Numbered from the stretch's first letter, positions 1-8,813 are shown. The stretch: 44,770 nucleotides of DNA from Lachnospiraceae bacterium (GCA_022769625.1 JALEJP010000086.1:1-44770), one strand, 5' to 3'. Notes: generated by a model from the letters alone, not told the origin. Program-made: numbers and translations.

Positions 1-2
1 CT

Positions 3-224
3 CTGACCCTGAAAGTGGCAGAGGCACGTCTCCTTGGTGACGTGGACGGCGACGGTGACGTTACCACCGCGGACAGCGCGGCAGTCCTTCGCAGCGCAGC
101 CGAGCTTGACACCCTGTCTGCAGAGGCGGCAGCAAGTGCAGATGTAAACGGTGACGGCGCAGCCGATACCAGTGATGCAGTGATGATCCTGCAGTATGCA
201 GCAGAGAAGATTGCAGTATTTTAA
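3..224 (+). CDS. C-terminal dockerin domain of a secreted protein (5' end outside window)
   Basis: The reading frame is open from base 3 and ends at TAA 222-224, so the gene starts upstream of the window. The visible 73 residues hold two calcium-loop (F-hand) repeats of a dockerin: DVDGDGDVTTAD followed about 30 residues later by DVNGDGAADTSD, each leading into a short helix (AAVLRSAAEL and AVMILQYAAEK). The paired D-x-D/N-x-D-G pattern is the dockerin signature; dockerins bind cohesins on partner surface proteins and usually sit at the C-terminus of glycoside hydrolases in gut Firmicutes. The enzyme it belongs to cannot be seen. No T-rich terminator follows; instead an imperfect inverted repeat (227-295) begins three bases after the stop. 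Confidence 0.85.
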   Translation: MTLKVAEARLLGDVDGDGDVTTADSAAVLRSAAELDTLSAEAAASADVNGDGAADTSDAVMILQYAAEKIAVF

Positions 225-226
225 AG

Positions 227-295
227 AATCCTTTCTCAGAAGGAGGTAAACGTGTTCCCATTTTTGGTATGAAATACTCCATTTTGAGAAGGATT
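227..295. repeat. Imperfect inverted repeat at the break between two surface-protein gene pieces
   Basis: AATCCTTTCTCAGAA (227-241) is nearly the reverse complement of TTTTGAGAAGGATT (282-295); the two arms enclose about 40 bases. The element lies exactly between the stop of the dockerin gene and the first sense codons of the truncated downstream remnant. An AAGGAGG-like sequence at 240-246 has no sensible start behind it. It may be a terminator-like hairpin, a tiny non-autonomous element, or a recombination scar. No clear target-site duplication was seen. Confidence 0.4.
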
Positions 296-1883
296 AGCTT
301 TCCAGTTTGCCAAAGCATCCGGTGAAAATGGTATCCTGGCGACCAATCTGAATACGGTGGATCATCAGCCGGTGGCATTTCATGGCGTGACCGCCCGTTA
401 TGTGAAGCTCACGCCAAAGGACAGCTGGGGTTCTGCAAATTACTGGGGATTAAGTGAAGTGATCTTCACAAAACAGGAAGAAACAGCCATCACCTCTGTG
501 GAAGAAACCAGTGTGAAGACCATGAAAGGACAATTGCCAATGCTTCCGTCCTTTGTGAAGGTGACCTATGCGTCCGGTTCGGAAGGAACGAAAGCGGTGG
601 AATGGGACGATTTTGATAAAGTCCTGTGCGATGCAGAAGGAGAGTTTACAATAACCGGAAAACTGTTTGGCTCTGACGCGGAAGCTTATTGCACCGTTGT
701 TGTAAAACGAAGCAAAGAAGTGGACAAAAAACCACTGCTGAAGCTGTTAAATGAGGTGACAGGAAAAGAGGAAAGCGCATATACAAAGGAATCCTGGCAG
801 GCACTGCTTGCAGTCTACGAGATGGCAGATCAGATCTATGACAGCGCAGAGACCATTCAGGAGGAAGTGGATGAGATTTGCGGAAGACTTCAGAAGGCCA
901 TTTTCCAGCTTGAGATGACGGTGACACCGGAGCAGGTAGAAGAGCAGATCACTCTTGCCGGACAGATGCTTGCACAGACAGAGATCTATACGGGCGAGGA
1001 AGGCTTTGAGGGACAGATCGCAGAAGCGGATGCCGCTGTCTTCCGGGACAGATTCCATGCACTGCAGGCAGAGTATGACAAAATGGCAGCAGAAGAAAAC
1101 CTGACGGAATATGAAAAAGCCAAGCTTGCAGAGATTCAGGCACAGCTTACAGAGGCCATGGATGCATTCCAGACATCCATCGTACATATCGATTTTACAA
1201 AGCTGAACGAGCTTCTGGCGCAGGTCGGCGGTCTGGATCAGGCAAAATACACAGAAGCTTCCTGGAAGGAGCTTGCCTCTGCCAGAAATGAGGCAGATGC
1301 GGCAGTGAAAAATTCTTCCAGAGTAAAACAGTCCGAAGTGGATGCGCGCACATCCCGTCTGGCTCTGGCCATGAAGAACCTGGTACCCAAAGCGGAGGAT
1401 AGCGGAAAAGCACCGGATCAGGGCTCTGATAAAGACACTGCCATCCTTCAGGGCAAGGTCTATGAAAGTGGAAACTACCGCTACAAAGTGACCAGCACCA
1501 CGAAAAGAACGGTTGAAGTGGTATCTCTGAAAAAGAAAAACCTGACCGCAGTGCGGATTGGCAGCACCGTCCGTCTGGGAGGGAAGGACTACAAAATTAC
1601 ATCAATAGCATCCTCCGCGTTCAAAAACAACAAAAAGATCAAAAGTGCAGTGATGGGTAAGAATGTGACATCCATCAGAAGCAAAGCATTTTACGGATGC
1701 AGACAGCTGAAGAGCATAACGATCCAGACGAAAAAGCTGACTATGAAAAACGTGGGAAGCAAGGCCTTTAAAGGAATTTCTGCAAAAGCAGTGATCAAAG
1801 TGCCAAAGGCAAAAGTGAAATCCTATGCACGTATCCTGAAGGCAAAGGGTGCAGGCAAAAAAATGACTGTTAAAAAAATGTGA
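288..1883 (+). pseudogene. 5'-truncated remnant of a modular surface protein (CBM32 end, Ig-like, FIVAR, LRR_5)
   Basis: The frame is open from 288 (stop at 285-287) to TGA 1881-1883, but there is no ribosome site, no signal peptide and no ATG near its start; the only early start is a GTG at 357 inside a domain. Translated modules in order: the last strands of an F5/8 type C (CBM32) domain (about 300-470, ending YWGLSEVIF), a bacterial Ig-like Big_4-type domain (475-715), FIVAR-type helical repeats (735-920, a related helical stretch to 1190, and 1195-1385), then a BspA-like LRR_5 module (1445-1880) with SIASSAFKNNKKI and GSKAFKGI. The N-terminal catalytic part expected of such proteins is missing. 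The LRR_5 end resembles the C-terminus of the galactosidase at 38076-44390. It could be a decayed gene or one cut by recombination with the dockerin gene. Confidence 0.7.
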
Positions 1884-1893
1884 TACGGAAAAT

Positions 1894-1933
1894 AAAAGAA
1901 CCGGCTGCGTCAGAATTTGCAGCCGGTTCTTTT
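1894..1933 (+). terminator. Rho-independent terminator
   Basis: A perfect 15-bp stem (1894-1908 with 1919-1933) encloses a 10-base loop. The core is AGAACCGGCTGC/GCAGCCGGTTCT and the right arm ends in TTTT. It follows the stop of the surface-protein remnant by 10 bases and could work in both directions. Confidence 0.85.
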
Positions 1934-1993
1934 GCAGCCGGTCAGCCAAAGACGAAAATGTGACAGCGATTACGATTTACTGAAAAAGCCGGA

Positions 1994-2022
1994 TTGCCAT
2001 ATATCTGTAAATGCGGTATAGT
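1994..2022 (+). promoter_or_regulatory. Sigma-A promoter of the SNF2 helicase gene
   Basis: TTGCCA (1994-1999), a 17-base spacer and TATAGT (2017-2022). Transcription would start near 2029, giving a leader of about 110 bases before the ATG at 2141. Confidence 0.7.
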
Positions 2023-2140
2023 TTGAGTGAGGAGTACCGGAAGCCGCCGCAGAGCAGTTTTGTAAACGATTTACAGAAAAAAGTGACGGATGTCAGGATA
2101 CGGATTTTGAATAAAAAGAAAGAGATAGAGATAAAGCACA

Positions 2141-5100
2141 ATGGCAGAATGGGAAAAAGAGTTTGAAGAGACCGCATTGAACCGGGGGAGGATTTTCGCC
2201 GCCGCCGGCCGTGTAACAGAGTTGAAAGAGGAAGAGGGAATCTGCACAGGGGCTGTCCTTGGCAGGCAGCGTTATGAGGTTTCCATACGAAAAAAGGATG
2301 GCAGGATACAGAGTATGAAGTGCCCGTGCCCTATGGCACGGGGCGGGGGCAACTGTGCCCATATGGCAGCGATCCTGTATGCGCTGGAAGGAGAAGAGCA
2401 GAATCCGGATGGACAGCAGGAGAAAGAAAAACTGTCCAATCAGAACAATCACGAGAAAGAAGAGCCGTCCAATCAGATGAATCTGGAACAATGGCTCCGG
2501 GAAAAAACGGGAGGAACGACGGAAAAGAAGCAGGAAAAGCCTGTAAGAAAGCGAAAAACAAAAAAAGAGCGGGAGGAAGAGGCGAAACAAAAGGCGGAAG
2601 CGGAGCGGCAAGCGGAGGCAGAACGCAAGGCCGAGGCGGAGCGTCAGGCCCGAAGAGAAGCCCGGGAACTCCGGAAAGCGGAAAAAGCGCGCAAGGAGGA
2701 AGAAAAGAGACGCCAGGCGGAGGAAGCCCGCCGTGCTGCGGAGGAAAAACGTAAGGCGGAGGAAGCCCGCAGGGAGGAAATCCGCAGACAAAAGGCAGAG
2801 GAGGCAAAGCGCCGTGCCGAAAAGAGAAGGAGAGAGCAGGAGGCCGGCAAACAGGTGGATGAGCTGCGGGCTGAATATGCGCTCTTGTCGGATGGCTTTG
2901 CGGAAGAGGACGCAGAAGACAGTGATGCCATTATCGGGGATCTGGAACGTTACAGCTATTTTGACGGGTCGAAAATTTTACAATCTGTAAAAATGGAAAA
3001 CGAGGTCGTCGAAAGAGCAAAGAAGATAATTTCCCAGGGACAATTGAAGCTGGAAAGTATCCGGAGCGGTTATGAGCGGAGCACCGGCCAGATGCTTGGG
3101 CAGGCCGATGCGGTTGGCAGCCTGAAAAAGAAGCAATTTCCAGTTCGAATCCTGTTTTCGGATCGGAAAGTTACCTACTGGCATTGCAGCTGTCCCGACT
3201 GTGCACGGAATTACTATTATGAAATGCATACGGACAAAACAGGGTGTGTCTATAAAGCGGCAATGCTTCTGCTGCTTGAGGACTATCTGAATTCTCATAA
3301 CCTGGGGGATGCCACCGATCAGAGAGGAAGGATGCTGATCCAGCTGTTCCAGGAAAAGCGGGCCAATCAGGTGACTGCAGATGTATCCGGTGAAGAGGAA
3401 AGCCTGAAGCTGGTTCCACGTCTTACCAGACGGGGCGGAAAGCTGTCACTGTCCTTCCGGGTGGGAACAGGAAGAATGTTTGTGGTAAAAAAATTGGATG
3501 AATTCTGTGCAAATGTGAAAAATTCTGCCACGGAGGTTTATGGTTCCGGAACGGAAATCAATCACAGCATCAGCAATTTTACGCCGGAGAGCCGGGAATG
3601 GATTTCTTTTCTCGGGAAAATGATGCTGGAAGAAGAGGCCGTGGAAGAAAGGCTGGATGAATTTCGTATCTATCGGCGCAGCGGTGTCGGAAGCAGTATG
3701 AATCTGTATGGCTGGAGACTGGACGAGCTTTATCAACGCATGGGTGACAAAGGGATCGAATTTGAAGATAAGGATGGCGGTGGGAAAAAGAAACAGACCA
3801 TCATCCCGAAAGAGGGAAATCCAAAAGTAGCGATGAACCTGTCCGCAGTGGAAAAGGACGGAGCAGTCTTTGAGGGGATTCGTGTCACCGGCACCTTCCC
3901 GGAGCTGTATTATGGCACAGACACAGCTTATTACGTCCGGGACGGTGGATTATTCCGCACAAAACCTGGATTTCTGGAACGAATGGAACCTCTGGCCCAG
4001 CTGAGCCAGGGAGGATGCTTTTCCTTTCAGGTCGGGCGGAACCACATCGCTGATTTTTACTATGATGTTCTTCCGCAGCTGGAAGACATTGTTTCGGTTA
4101 CAGAACCGGATGCGGAGAAGATCAGAGGGTATCTTCCGCCGGATGTACATTTTGTATGTTATCTGGATGCGCCGGAATCCAACATTACCTGCAGGCTCCA
4201 TGCGAAGTACGGCAGCAGGGAACATTCGGTACTGGATTTGCTTCGGAATCGTACAGCAGGTGAACTGGAACCCTACCGGAGTGCAAACCGGGAAGAGGAG
4301 GCACTGTTTCTGACCATGCAGTGGCTGCCGGAAATCAATCCGCAGACCGAAGAGCTCCACTGCGGCGGCGATGAAGAAAAAATGTACCAGATGGTGACAA
4401 AGGGTGTGGAGAAACTGATGGAGATTGCCGAGGTACGCTGTACCAGACGTTTCCAGAGCTTCCATGTGGTGAAACATGTGAAAGCTTCCGTTGGTGTTGC
4501 GATAAAGTCCGGGCTGCTGCAGCTTGAAATTTCCACAGAAGATGTTTCACAAAAGGAGCTGCTTGACATTTTACAGAGCTACCGCGCCAGAAAGAAATAT
4601 TATCGGATGAAAAACGGGGCATTTGTGAGTCTGGAAGAGCCTTCCCTGGAAATGCTGGCTCAGATGATGGAGACCATGCATTTGAAGCCCAAAGAATTTG
4701 TGCAGGGGAAAATGCACCTTCCACTTTACCGAACCCTCTATCTGGACAAGATGCTGGAAGAGCACGAAGGCATTGTAGAAAACAGGGACAGCCATTTCCG
4801 GGAGATGGTAAAGGATTTTAAGACCGTAAAGGATGCCGATTTTGAAGAACCCAAGAGCCTTTCGGGAATTATGCGAAAATACCAGAAAACCGGATACAAA
4901 TGGCTGCGTACACTGGCCAGCTGGAAGTTTGGCGGGATTCTGGCAGATGATATGGGACTTGGAAAAACACTGCAGATGATCGCGGTTCTCCTTGCGGCAA
5001 AGCAGGAGGGACAGGGTGGTACCTCGCTTGTGGTGACGCCTGCTTCTCTGGTGTTTAACTGGGGCGAAGAGTTCTCACGATTTGCACCGGAACTGAATGT

Positions 5101-6271
5101 TTCCCTGATCACAGGTACTCAGGAAGAACGCCGGAAAAAGCTGGAAGATGCAAAAGAGGTGGATGTGCTGGTGACCTCCTACGATCTGCTGAAACGTGAC
5201 ATTCATCTTTATGAGGACAAATCCTTTCAGTATCAGGTGATCGACGAGGCACAGTACATCAAAAATCACACCACCGCAGCGGCAAAGGCAGTGAAGCTCA
5301 TAAAGAGCCAGATCCGTTTTGCGCTCACCGGCACTCCCATTGAGAACAGACTCAGCGAGCTGTGGAGTATTTTCGATTATCTGATGCCCGGATTTCTCTA
5401 CAGCTACGATTCCTTCCGGAAGGAAATAGAGATTCCGATCGTTCGGAACAATGATGAAGAGGCCAGAAAAGTGCTGCAGAAGATGACCGGACCGTTCATT
5501 CTGCGCAGACTGAAAGAGAACGTGCTGAAGGATCTTCCGGACAAGCTGGAGGAGAACCGTTATGTCCGTTTTGGAAGCGCACAGCAGAAGCTTTATGACG
5601 GTCAGGTGGTACACATGCGGGAGACGATCGCACGGCAGAGCGAGGAAGAATTCGGGAAAAACAAGATGCAGATCCTTGCGGAGCTTACCAGACTCCGGCA
5701 GATCTGCTGCGATCCATCCCTCTGCTTTGAAAACTATAAAGGGGAAGCTGCCAAGCTGGAAGCCTGTCTGCAGCTTGTACAGAGTGCCATCGACGGCGGC
5801 CACAGAATGCTCCTGTTTTCCCAGTTTACCTCCATGCTGGAGATTCTGCAGAAACGTCTGGACGAAGCCGGCATCGCTTATTATACCATCACAGGCAGCG
5901 TCCCCAAACAGAAACGTCTGCAGCTGGTAAAAGAATTCAACGAAGGCGAAGTCCCGGTGTTTCTGATTTCCCTGAAAGCCGGAGGCGTAGGCCTGAACCT
6001 CATCGGCGCCGATGTGGTGATCCACTACGATCCCTGGTGGAACCTCGCCATCCAGAATCAGGCAACCGACCGCGCCCACCGCATCGGACAGACCAGAAAA
6101 GTGACCGTCTACAAACTGATTGTAAAAAACACCATCGAAGAAAAAATCCAGAAGCTCCAGGAAACCAAAAAAGACCTGGCCGACCAGATCATCGGAGGCG
6201 AAACCACGCCGCTTGGAAGCCTGACAAGGGAAGAACTCCTCGAGGTGCTGGGATACGAAGCAAATCTGTGA
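2141..6271 (+). CDS. SWIM zinc-finger SNF2-family DEAD/DEAH-box helicase
   Basis: A 1376-residue SNF2/Swi2-type ATPase, expected to be a DNA translocase or remodeller in the cytoplasm. An N-terminal SWIM zinc finger is visible as C61-x-C63-x8-C72-x-H74. Residues about 127-240 are an extreme Glu/Lys/Arg/Ala-rich helix, probably a coiled coil. A second Cys cluster near 349-368 (CSCPDC, later GCVYK) looks like a degenerate SWIM finger that lacks the final His. A long middle region fits the bacterial SNF2-associated domain. The motor follows: DDMGLGKT Walker A (Lys about 941), DEAQ (about 1035), LTGTPIENRLSELW, and QATDRAHRIGQ motif VI (about 1307-1317). The ATG at 2141 has only a weak purine-rich ribosome site (AGAGATAGAG). 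The gene is alone, with its own promoter. Its biological target is unknown. Confidence 0.93.
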   Translation: MAEWEKEFEETALNRGRIFAAAGRVTELKEEEGICTGAVLGRQRYEVSIRKKDGRIQSMKCPCPMARGGGNCAHMAAILYALEGEEQNPDGQQEKEKLSNQNNHEKEEPSNQMNLEQWLREKTGGTTEKKQEKPVRKRKTKKEREEEAKQKAEAERQAEAERKAEAERQARREARELRKAEKARKEEEKRRQAEEARRAAEEKRKAEEARREEIRRQKAEEAKRRAEKRRREQEAGKQVDELRAEYALLSDGFAEEDAEDSDAIIGDLERYSYFDGSKILQSVKMENEVVERAKKIISQGQLKLESIRSGYERSTGQMLGQADAVGSLKKKQFPVRILFSDRKVTYWHCSCPDCARNYYYEMHTDKTGCVYKAAMLLLLEDYLNSHNLGDATDQRGRMLIQLFQEKRANQVTADVSGEEESLKLVPRLTRRGGKLSLSFRVGTGRMFVVKKLDEFCANVKNSATEVYGSGTEINHSISNFTPESREWISFLGKMMLEEEAVEERLDEFRIYRRSGVGSSMNLYGWRLDELYQRMGDKGIEFEDKDGGGKKKQTIIPKEGNPKVAMNLSAVEKDGAVFEGIRVTGTFPELYYGTDTAYYVRDGGLFRTKPGFLERMEPLAQLSQGGCFSFQVGRNHIADFYYDVLPQLEDIVSVTEPDAEKIRGYLPPDVHFVCYLDAPESNITCRLHAKYGSREHSVLDLLRNRTAGELEPYRSANREEEALFLTMQWLPEINPQTEELHCGGDEEKMYQMVTKGVEKLMEIAEVRCTRRFQSFHVVKHVKASVGVAIKSGLLQLEISTEDVSQKELLDILQSYRARKKYYRMKNGAFVSLEEPSLEMLAQMMETMHLKPKEFVQGKMHLPLYRTLYLDKMLEEHEGIVENRDSHFREMVKDFKTVKDADFEEPKSLSGIMRKYQKTGYKWLRTLASWKFGGILADDMGLGKTLQMIAVLLAAKQEGQGGTSLVVTPASLVFNWGEEFSRFAPELNVSLITGTQEERRKKLEDAKEVDVLVTSYDLLKRDIHLYEDKSFQYQVIDEAQYIKNHTTAAAKAVKLIKSQIRFALTGTPIENRLSELWSIFDYLMPGFLYSYDSFRKEIEIPIVRNNDEEARKVLQKMTGPFILRRLKENVLKDLPDKLEENRYVRFGSAQQKLYDGQVVHMRETIARQSEEEFGKNKMQILAELTRLRQICCDPSLCFENYKGEAAKLEACLQLVQSAIDGGHRMLLFSQFTSMLEILQKRLDEAGIAYYTITGSVPKQKRLQLVKEFNEGEVPVFLISLKAGGVGLNLIGADVVIHYDPWWNLAIQNQATDRAHRIGQTRKVTVYKLIVKNTIEEKIQKLQETKKDLADQIIGGETTPLGSLTREELLEVLGYEANL

Positions 6272-6361
6272 TTCTATTCGGTTAGATGTGCTGTGGAAGG
6301 TATTGGAGCTATGGATATAAGATGAATGCTCCTAAATAGAAAGAAAATCCTGCTTTGAACA

Positions 6362-6411
6362 ACAAAGGTGTAAAGAACCTTGATCATTCAAGAAAGACTT
6401 TACACCTTTGT
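6362..6411. repeat. 14-bp inverted repeat with 22-base loop
   Basis: ACAAAGGTGTAAAG (6362-6375) pairs perfectly with CTTTACACCTTTGT (6398-6411). It lies about 90 bases after the helicase stop and could end that transcript, but no T-run follows. The rest of 6272-6600 holds no gene that I can support. Confidence 0.5.
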
Positions 6412-6600
6412 GGTTGCCGTGTGTCCGAAGAAAGCTGCCAGCGGCAGGTTCTGCAGATATGGATTATTTGTTACTTAACCTTGTTATTCTTCCGGTGCTT
6501 TTTCAATCCGTTCGTTGTCTTTTTATCTTTGTATTGCATATTAGTGGAGATACTTTGAAGTGGAAAGTAATAGAATTTTTAAGAATATCTATTGTAGATA

Positions 6601-6637
6601 AAAAAACCGGAAACATTGATCCAATCAATATTTCCGG
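6601..6637 (-). terminator. Terminator of tRNA-Pro
   Basis: Read on the minus strand, CCGGAAA-TATTGAT pairs with ATCAAT-GTTTCCGG and is followed by seven T. It lies just downstream of the tRNA gene. Confidence 0.8.
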
Positions 6638-6653
6638 CGCCCCTGCCAAGGAA

Positions 6654-6727
<74 letters not shown>

Positions 6728-6766
6728 TTATTTGCTTTATTTCTTACTGTTTTCACCAGCTTTTTA

Positions 6767-6795
6767 ACTATACCACCTTTTCTTCCAAAATGCAA
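6767..6795 (-). promoter_or_regulatory. Sigma-A promoter of tRNA-Pro
   Basis: On the minus strand: TTGCAT (6795-6790), a 17-base spacer and TATAGT (6772-6767). The predicted start lies about 33 bases before the mature tRNA 5' end. Confidence 0.75.
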
Positions 6796-6802
6796 GCCTA
6801 AA

Positions 6803-6818
6803 TTTCAAAATTTTGAAA
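6803..6818. promoter_or_regulatory. 16-bp perfect palindrome between divergent promoters
   Basis: TTTCAAAATTTTGAAA is its own reverse complement. It sits 8 bases upstream of the tRNA -35 box and overlaps a weak plus-strand promoter-like pair (TTTCAA 6803-6808, 17 bases, TATGAT 6826-6831). It could be an operator, or chance in an A+T-rich tract. Confidence 0.35.
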
Positions 6819-6861
6819 AAAGTTTTATGATGCAGAATCCCTGAAAGCCAGAGTCGACCAG

Positions 6862-6947
6862 AAAAGAAGGATCCCGGAGGCTTCCGGCGCTTAGAAAACG
6901 TAGCCGAACGGTCTGAAGTCTGCGTGGGCCTCCGGGATCCTTCTTTT
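6862..6947. ncRNA. Long perfect hairpin; candidate small RNA or hairpin repeat
   Basis: A 20-bp perfect stem (6862-6881 with 6928-6947; core GAAGGATCCCGGAGGC) encloses 46 bases, and the right arm ends in a T-rich CTTCTTTT. It lies between the divergent tRNA and yitT promoters, so it is not the terminator of any annotated gene. A weak plus-strand promoter (6803-6831) would give an RNA of roughly 110 bases ending at the stem. Alternatives are a dispersed hairpin repeat or a cruciform. No protein frame is supported here. Confidence 0.4.
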
Positions 6948-6980
6948 CGTTCTGACTCCATTCACCCCACATCTCCTCCC

Positions 6981-7010
6981 TTGAAATCTCAACTTCTCCC
7001 ATGTTATACT
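6981..7010 (+). promoter_or_regulatory. Sigma-A promoter of the yitT-like gene
   Basis: TTGAAA (6981-6986), an 18-base spacer and TATACT (7005-7010), about 115 bases before the start codon. Confidence 0.65.
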
Positions 7011-7124
7011 ATATGATACAATGAGTTCAACGGAGACCAAACATAAGGGCAGAGGATCTGATATTCCTTTGCCCTTGCTGACTCGTACATGTTTTTGAAA
7101 AAAATCGAAAAACAGGAGGAACGA

Positions 7125-7988
7125 ATGATGAAATTTTCAATAAAAGAAGATGGAAAACGCATAATCGCAATCTGCCTGGCAGCGGTGCTGATGGCTTTGA
7201 ATATCAAATCTTTCGTACGTACCGGCGGACTTTACCCCGGCGGGGTCACAGGTGTGACGCTTTTAATCCAGAGAGCGGCGCAGCTGTTTTTTCACATTAC
7301 CATTCCCTATACAGCAGTCAATATTCTTCTGAACGCTTGCCCGGTGTACATCGGATTTCGTTTTATCGGGAAGAAATTTACACTGTATTCCTGCCTGATG
7401 ATCGTGCTCACCAGTGTGCTGACCGATTTGATACCTGGCTATGTGATTACATATGATACGCTTTTGATTGCTGTGTTCGGCGGTATGATCAACGGTCTGG
7501 TCATAAGTCTCTGCCTTTCGGTCAATGCTACTACAGGCGGCACGGATTTTGTGGCCATTTACCTGTCGGAAAAGAAGGGGATCGATTCCTGGAACATCGT
7601 TCTTGGCATCAACGTGGTGATTTTGGGTGCAGCGGGCCTTTTGTTTGGATGGGATAAGGCGCTGTACTCGATTATTTTCCAGTTTGCGTCCACGCAGGTG
7701 CTCCACATGCTCTATAAGAAATATCAGAGACAGACGCTGTTTGTTGTCACCAATCATGCCAGAGCTGTGTACAAAGCCATTTCCAGAACGACGAACCATG
7801 GTGCCACAGTCATGGAAGGAGAGGGCGCCTATGAGCACTGTGAGCGCAAACTGGTCTATTCCGTGGTGTCTGGCGCGGAGAGCAAGAAGGTGTTAAAGGC
7901 CGTTCAGGAGGCCGATCCGGATGCTTTTATCAATGTCATAAAGACGGAGCAGCTTTCCGGAAAGTTTTACCAGCGTCCAAATGACTGA
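7125..7988 (+). CDS. YitT family membrane protein with DUF2179 domain
   Basis: A 287-residue integral membrane protein of the YitT/DUF161 family. An N-terminal bundle of about five hydrophobic segments carries the family motif GGLYPGGVTGV near residue 40 and NATTGGTDFVA near 130. The last 80 residues (TLFVVTNHARAVYKAI to DPDAFINVI) form the cytosolic DUF2179 domain. The family's substrate is not firmly known. The start is set by AGGAGG at 7114-7119, which serves ATG 7125 or the adjacent ATG 7128; the longer frame from 7089 has no ribosome site. The gene converges on the acetyltransferase gene with 14 bases between stops and no visible terminator. Confidence 0.9.
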   Translation: MMKFSIKEDGKRIIAICLAAVLMALNIKSFVRTGGLYPGGVTGVTLLIQRAAQLFFHITIPYTAVNILLNACPVYIGFRFIGKKFTLYSCLMIVLTSVLTDLIPGYVITYDTLLIAVFGGMINGLVISLCLSVNATTGGTDFVAIYLSEKKGIDSWNIVLGINVVILGAAGLLFGWDKALYSIIFQFASTQVLHMLYKKYQRQTLFVVTNHARAVYKAISRTTNHGATVMEGEGAYEHCERKLVYSVVSGAESKKVLKAVQEADPDAFINVIKTEQLSGKFYQRPND

Positions 7989-8002
7989 CAGGACGAAAAG
8001 GC

Positions 8003-8617
8003 TTACGGAAGCTCCTCATAGTTGATTTTTCTGTCTTTGAAATAATACTCCCTGTCATGTTCGTTGATTTTTCGCAGTACCCGGCATGGATTTCCCACTG
8101 CCACCACATCGGAGGGAAGATCCTTTGTGACGACACTTCCGGCGCCGATCACCACATTGTCTCCGATGGTGATGCCGGGAACGATGATGACACCGGCACC
8201 CAGCCAGCAGTTGCGGCCGATATGTACGGGAAAGTTATACTGATATCCCTTTTCGCGCAGCTGCGGCAGGATGGGATGCCCGGCTGTGGCAATAGTGACG
8301 TTTGGGCCGATGAGGGTGTGGTCACCCACGTAAATATGTGTATCATCCACCAGGGTCAGATTAAAATTTGCGTATACGTTTTTCCCAAAATGGACATGAT
8401 GTCCACCGAAATTGGTATGAAGGGGTGGCTCGATGTAACATCCCTCTCCGATTTCCGCAAACATTTCCCGAAGCAGTGCCTCGCGTTTTGGAAGCTCCGA
8501 TGGACGCGTGTGGTTATAATCATAGAGACGGTCCAGATAACCCAGCTGCTCTTTCATCAATTCTTTATTGTTTGGATCGTAGATTTCTCCGCGGTGCATT
8601 TTCTCGTAAATATTCAT
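8003..8617 (-). CDS. Maltose/galactoside O-acetyltransferase (left-handed beta-helix)
   Basis: A 204-residue sugar O-acetyltransferase of the Maa/LacA/NodL group, which moves acetyl from acetyl-CoA to a sugar hydroxyl in the cytoplasm. The N-terminal Mac domain (EKMHRGEIYDPNNKEL, then LYDYNHTRPSE) is followed by hexapeptide repeats (IGPNVTIAT, IGRNCWLGAGVIIVPGITIG, IGAGSVVTKDLP) and the usual end VAVGNPCRVLRKI. The catalytic His is in the TAGHP motif. AAGGAGT lies 5 bases before the ATG. Length is normal for the family. It could help detoxify non-metabolised sugars in this carbohydrate-oriented region, but the acceptor sugar cannot be read from sequence. Confidence 0.93.
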   Translation of the reverse strand: MNIYEKMHRGEIYDPNNKELMKEQLGYLDRLYDYNHTRPSELPKREALLREMFAEIGEGCYIEPPLHTNFGGHHVHFGKNVYANFNLTLVDDTHIYVGDHTLIGPNVTIATAGHPILPQLREKGYQYNFPVHIGRNCWLGAGVIIVPGITIGDNVVIGAGSVVTKDLPSDVVAVGNPCRVLRKINEHDREYYFKDRKINYEELP

Positions 8618-8696
8618 GAATGACTCCTTTTTGTTTTTTTGATATCAGACATCTATGTGTCGGGGAACACAGGGGAAGGGAACTGTTTGAATCATA

Positions 8697-8740
8697 AAAG
8701 ATTCCGCAGAGGAAAAGACATTTCTTCTGCGGAATTTTTA
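8697..8740 (-). terminator. Terminator of the sulfotransferase operon
   Basis: ATTCCGCAGA (8701-8710) pairs with TCTGCGGAAT (8726-8735). The flanks are A-rich on one side and T-rich on the other, so it can act in both directions. It lies 70 bases after the stop of the minus-strand gene 8814-10880. Confidence 0.75.
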
Positions 8741-8813
8741 TATGTGGTAATAGAAAGTTCGAAGAGCGTGCCTTCGATTGTCTGTTTTTATGCCGACTTC
8801 TGTTGCAGCCGGT

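Noticed and set aside
2093-2807. Two long minus-strand frames rich in Leu/Arg/Phe and Pro in the first part of the helicase gene
   Set aside because: They arise from the repetitive Glu/Lys/Arg/Ala codons of the helix on the other strand.
5075-6079. 334-residue minus-strand open frame inside the helicase gene
   Set aside because: It is the antisense of the SNF2 motor motifs and has no ribosome site or recognisable domain.
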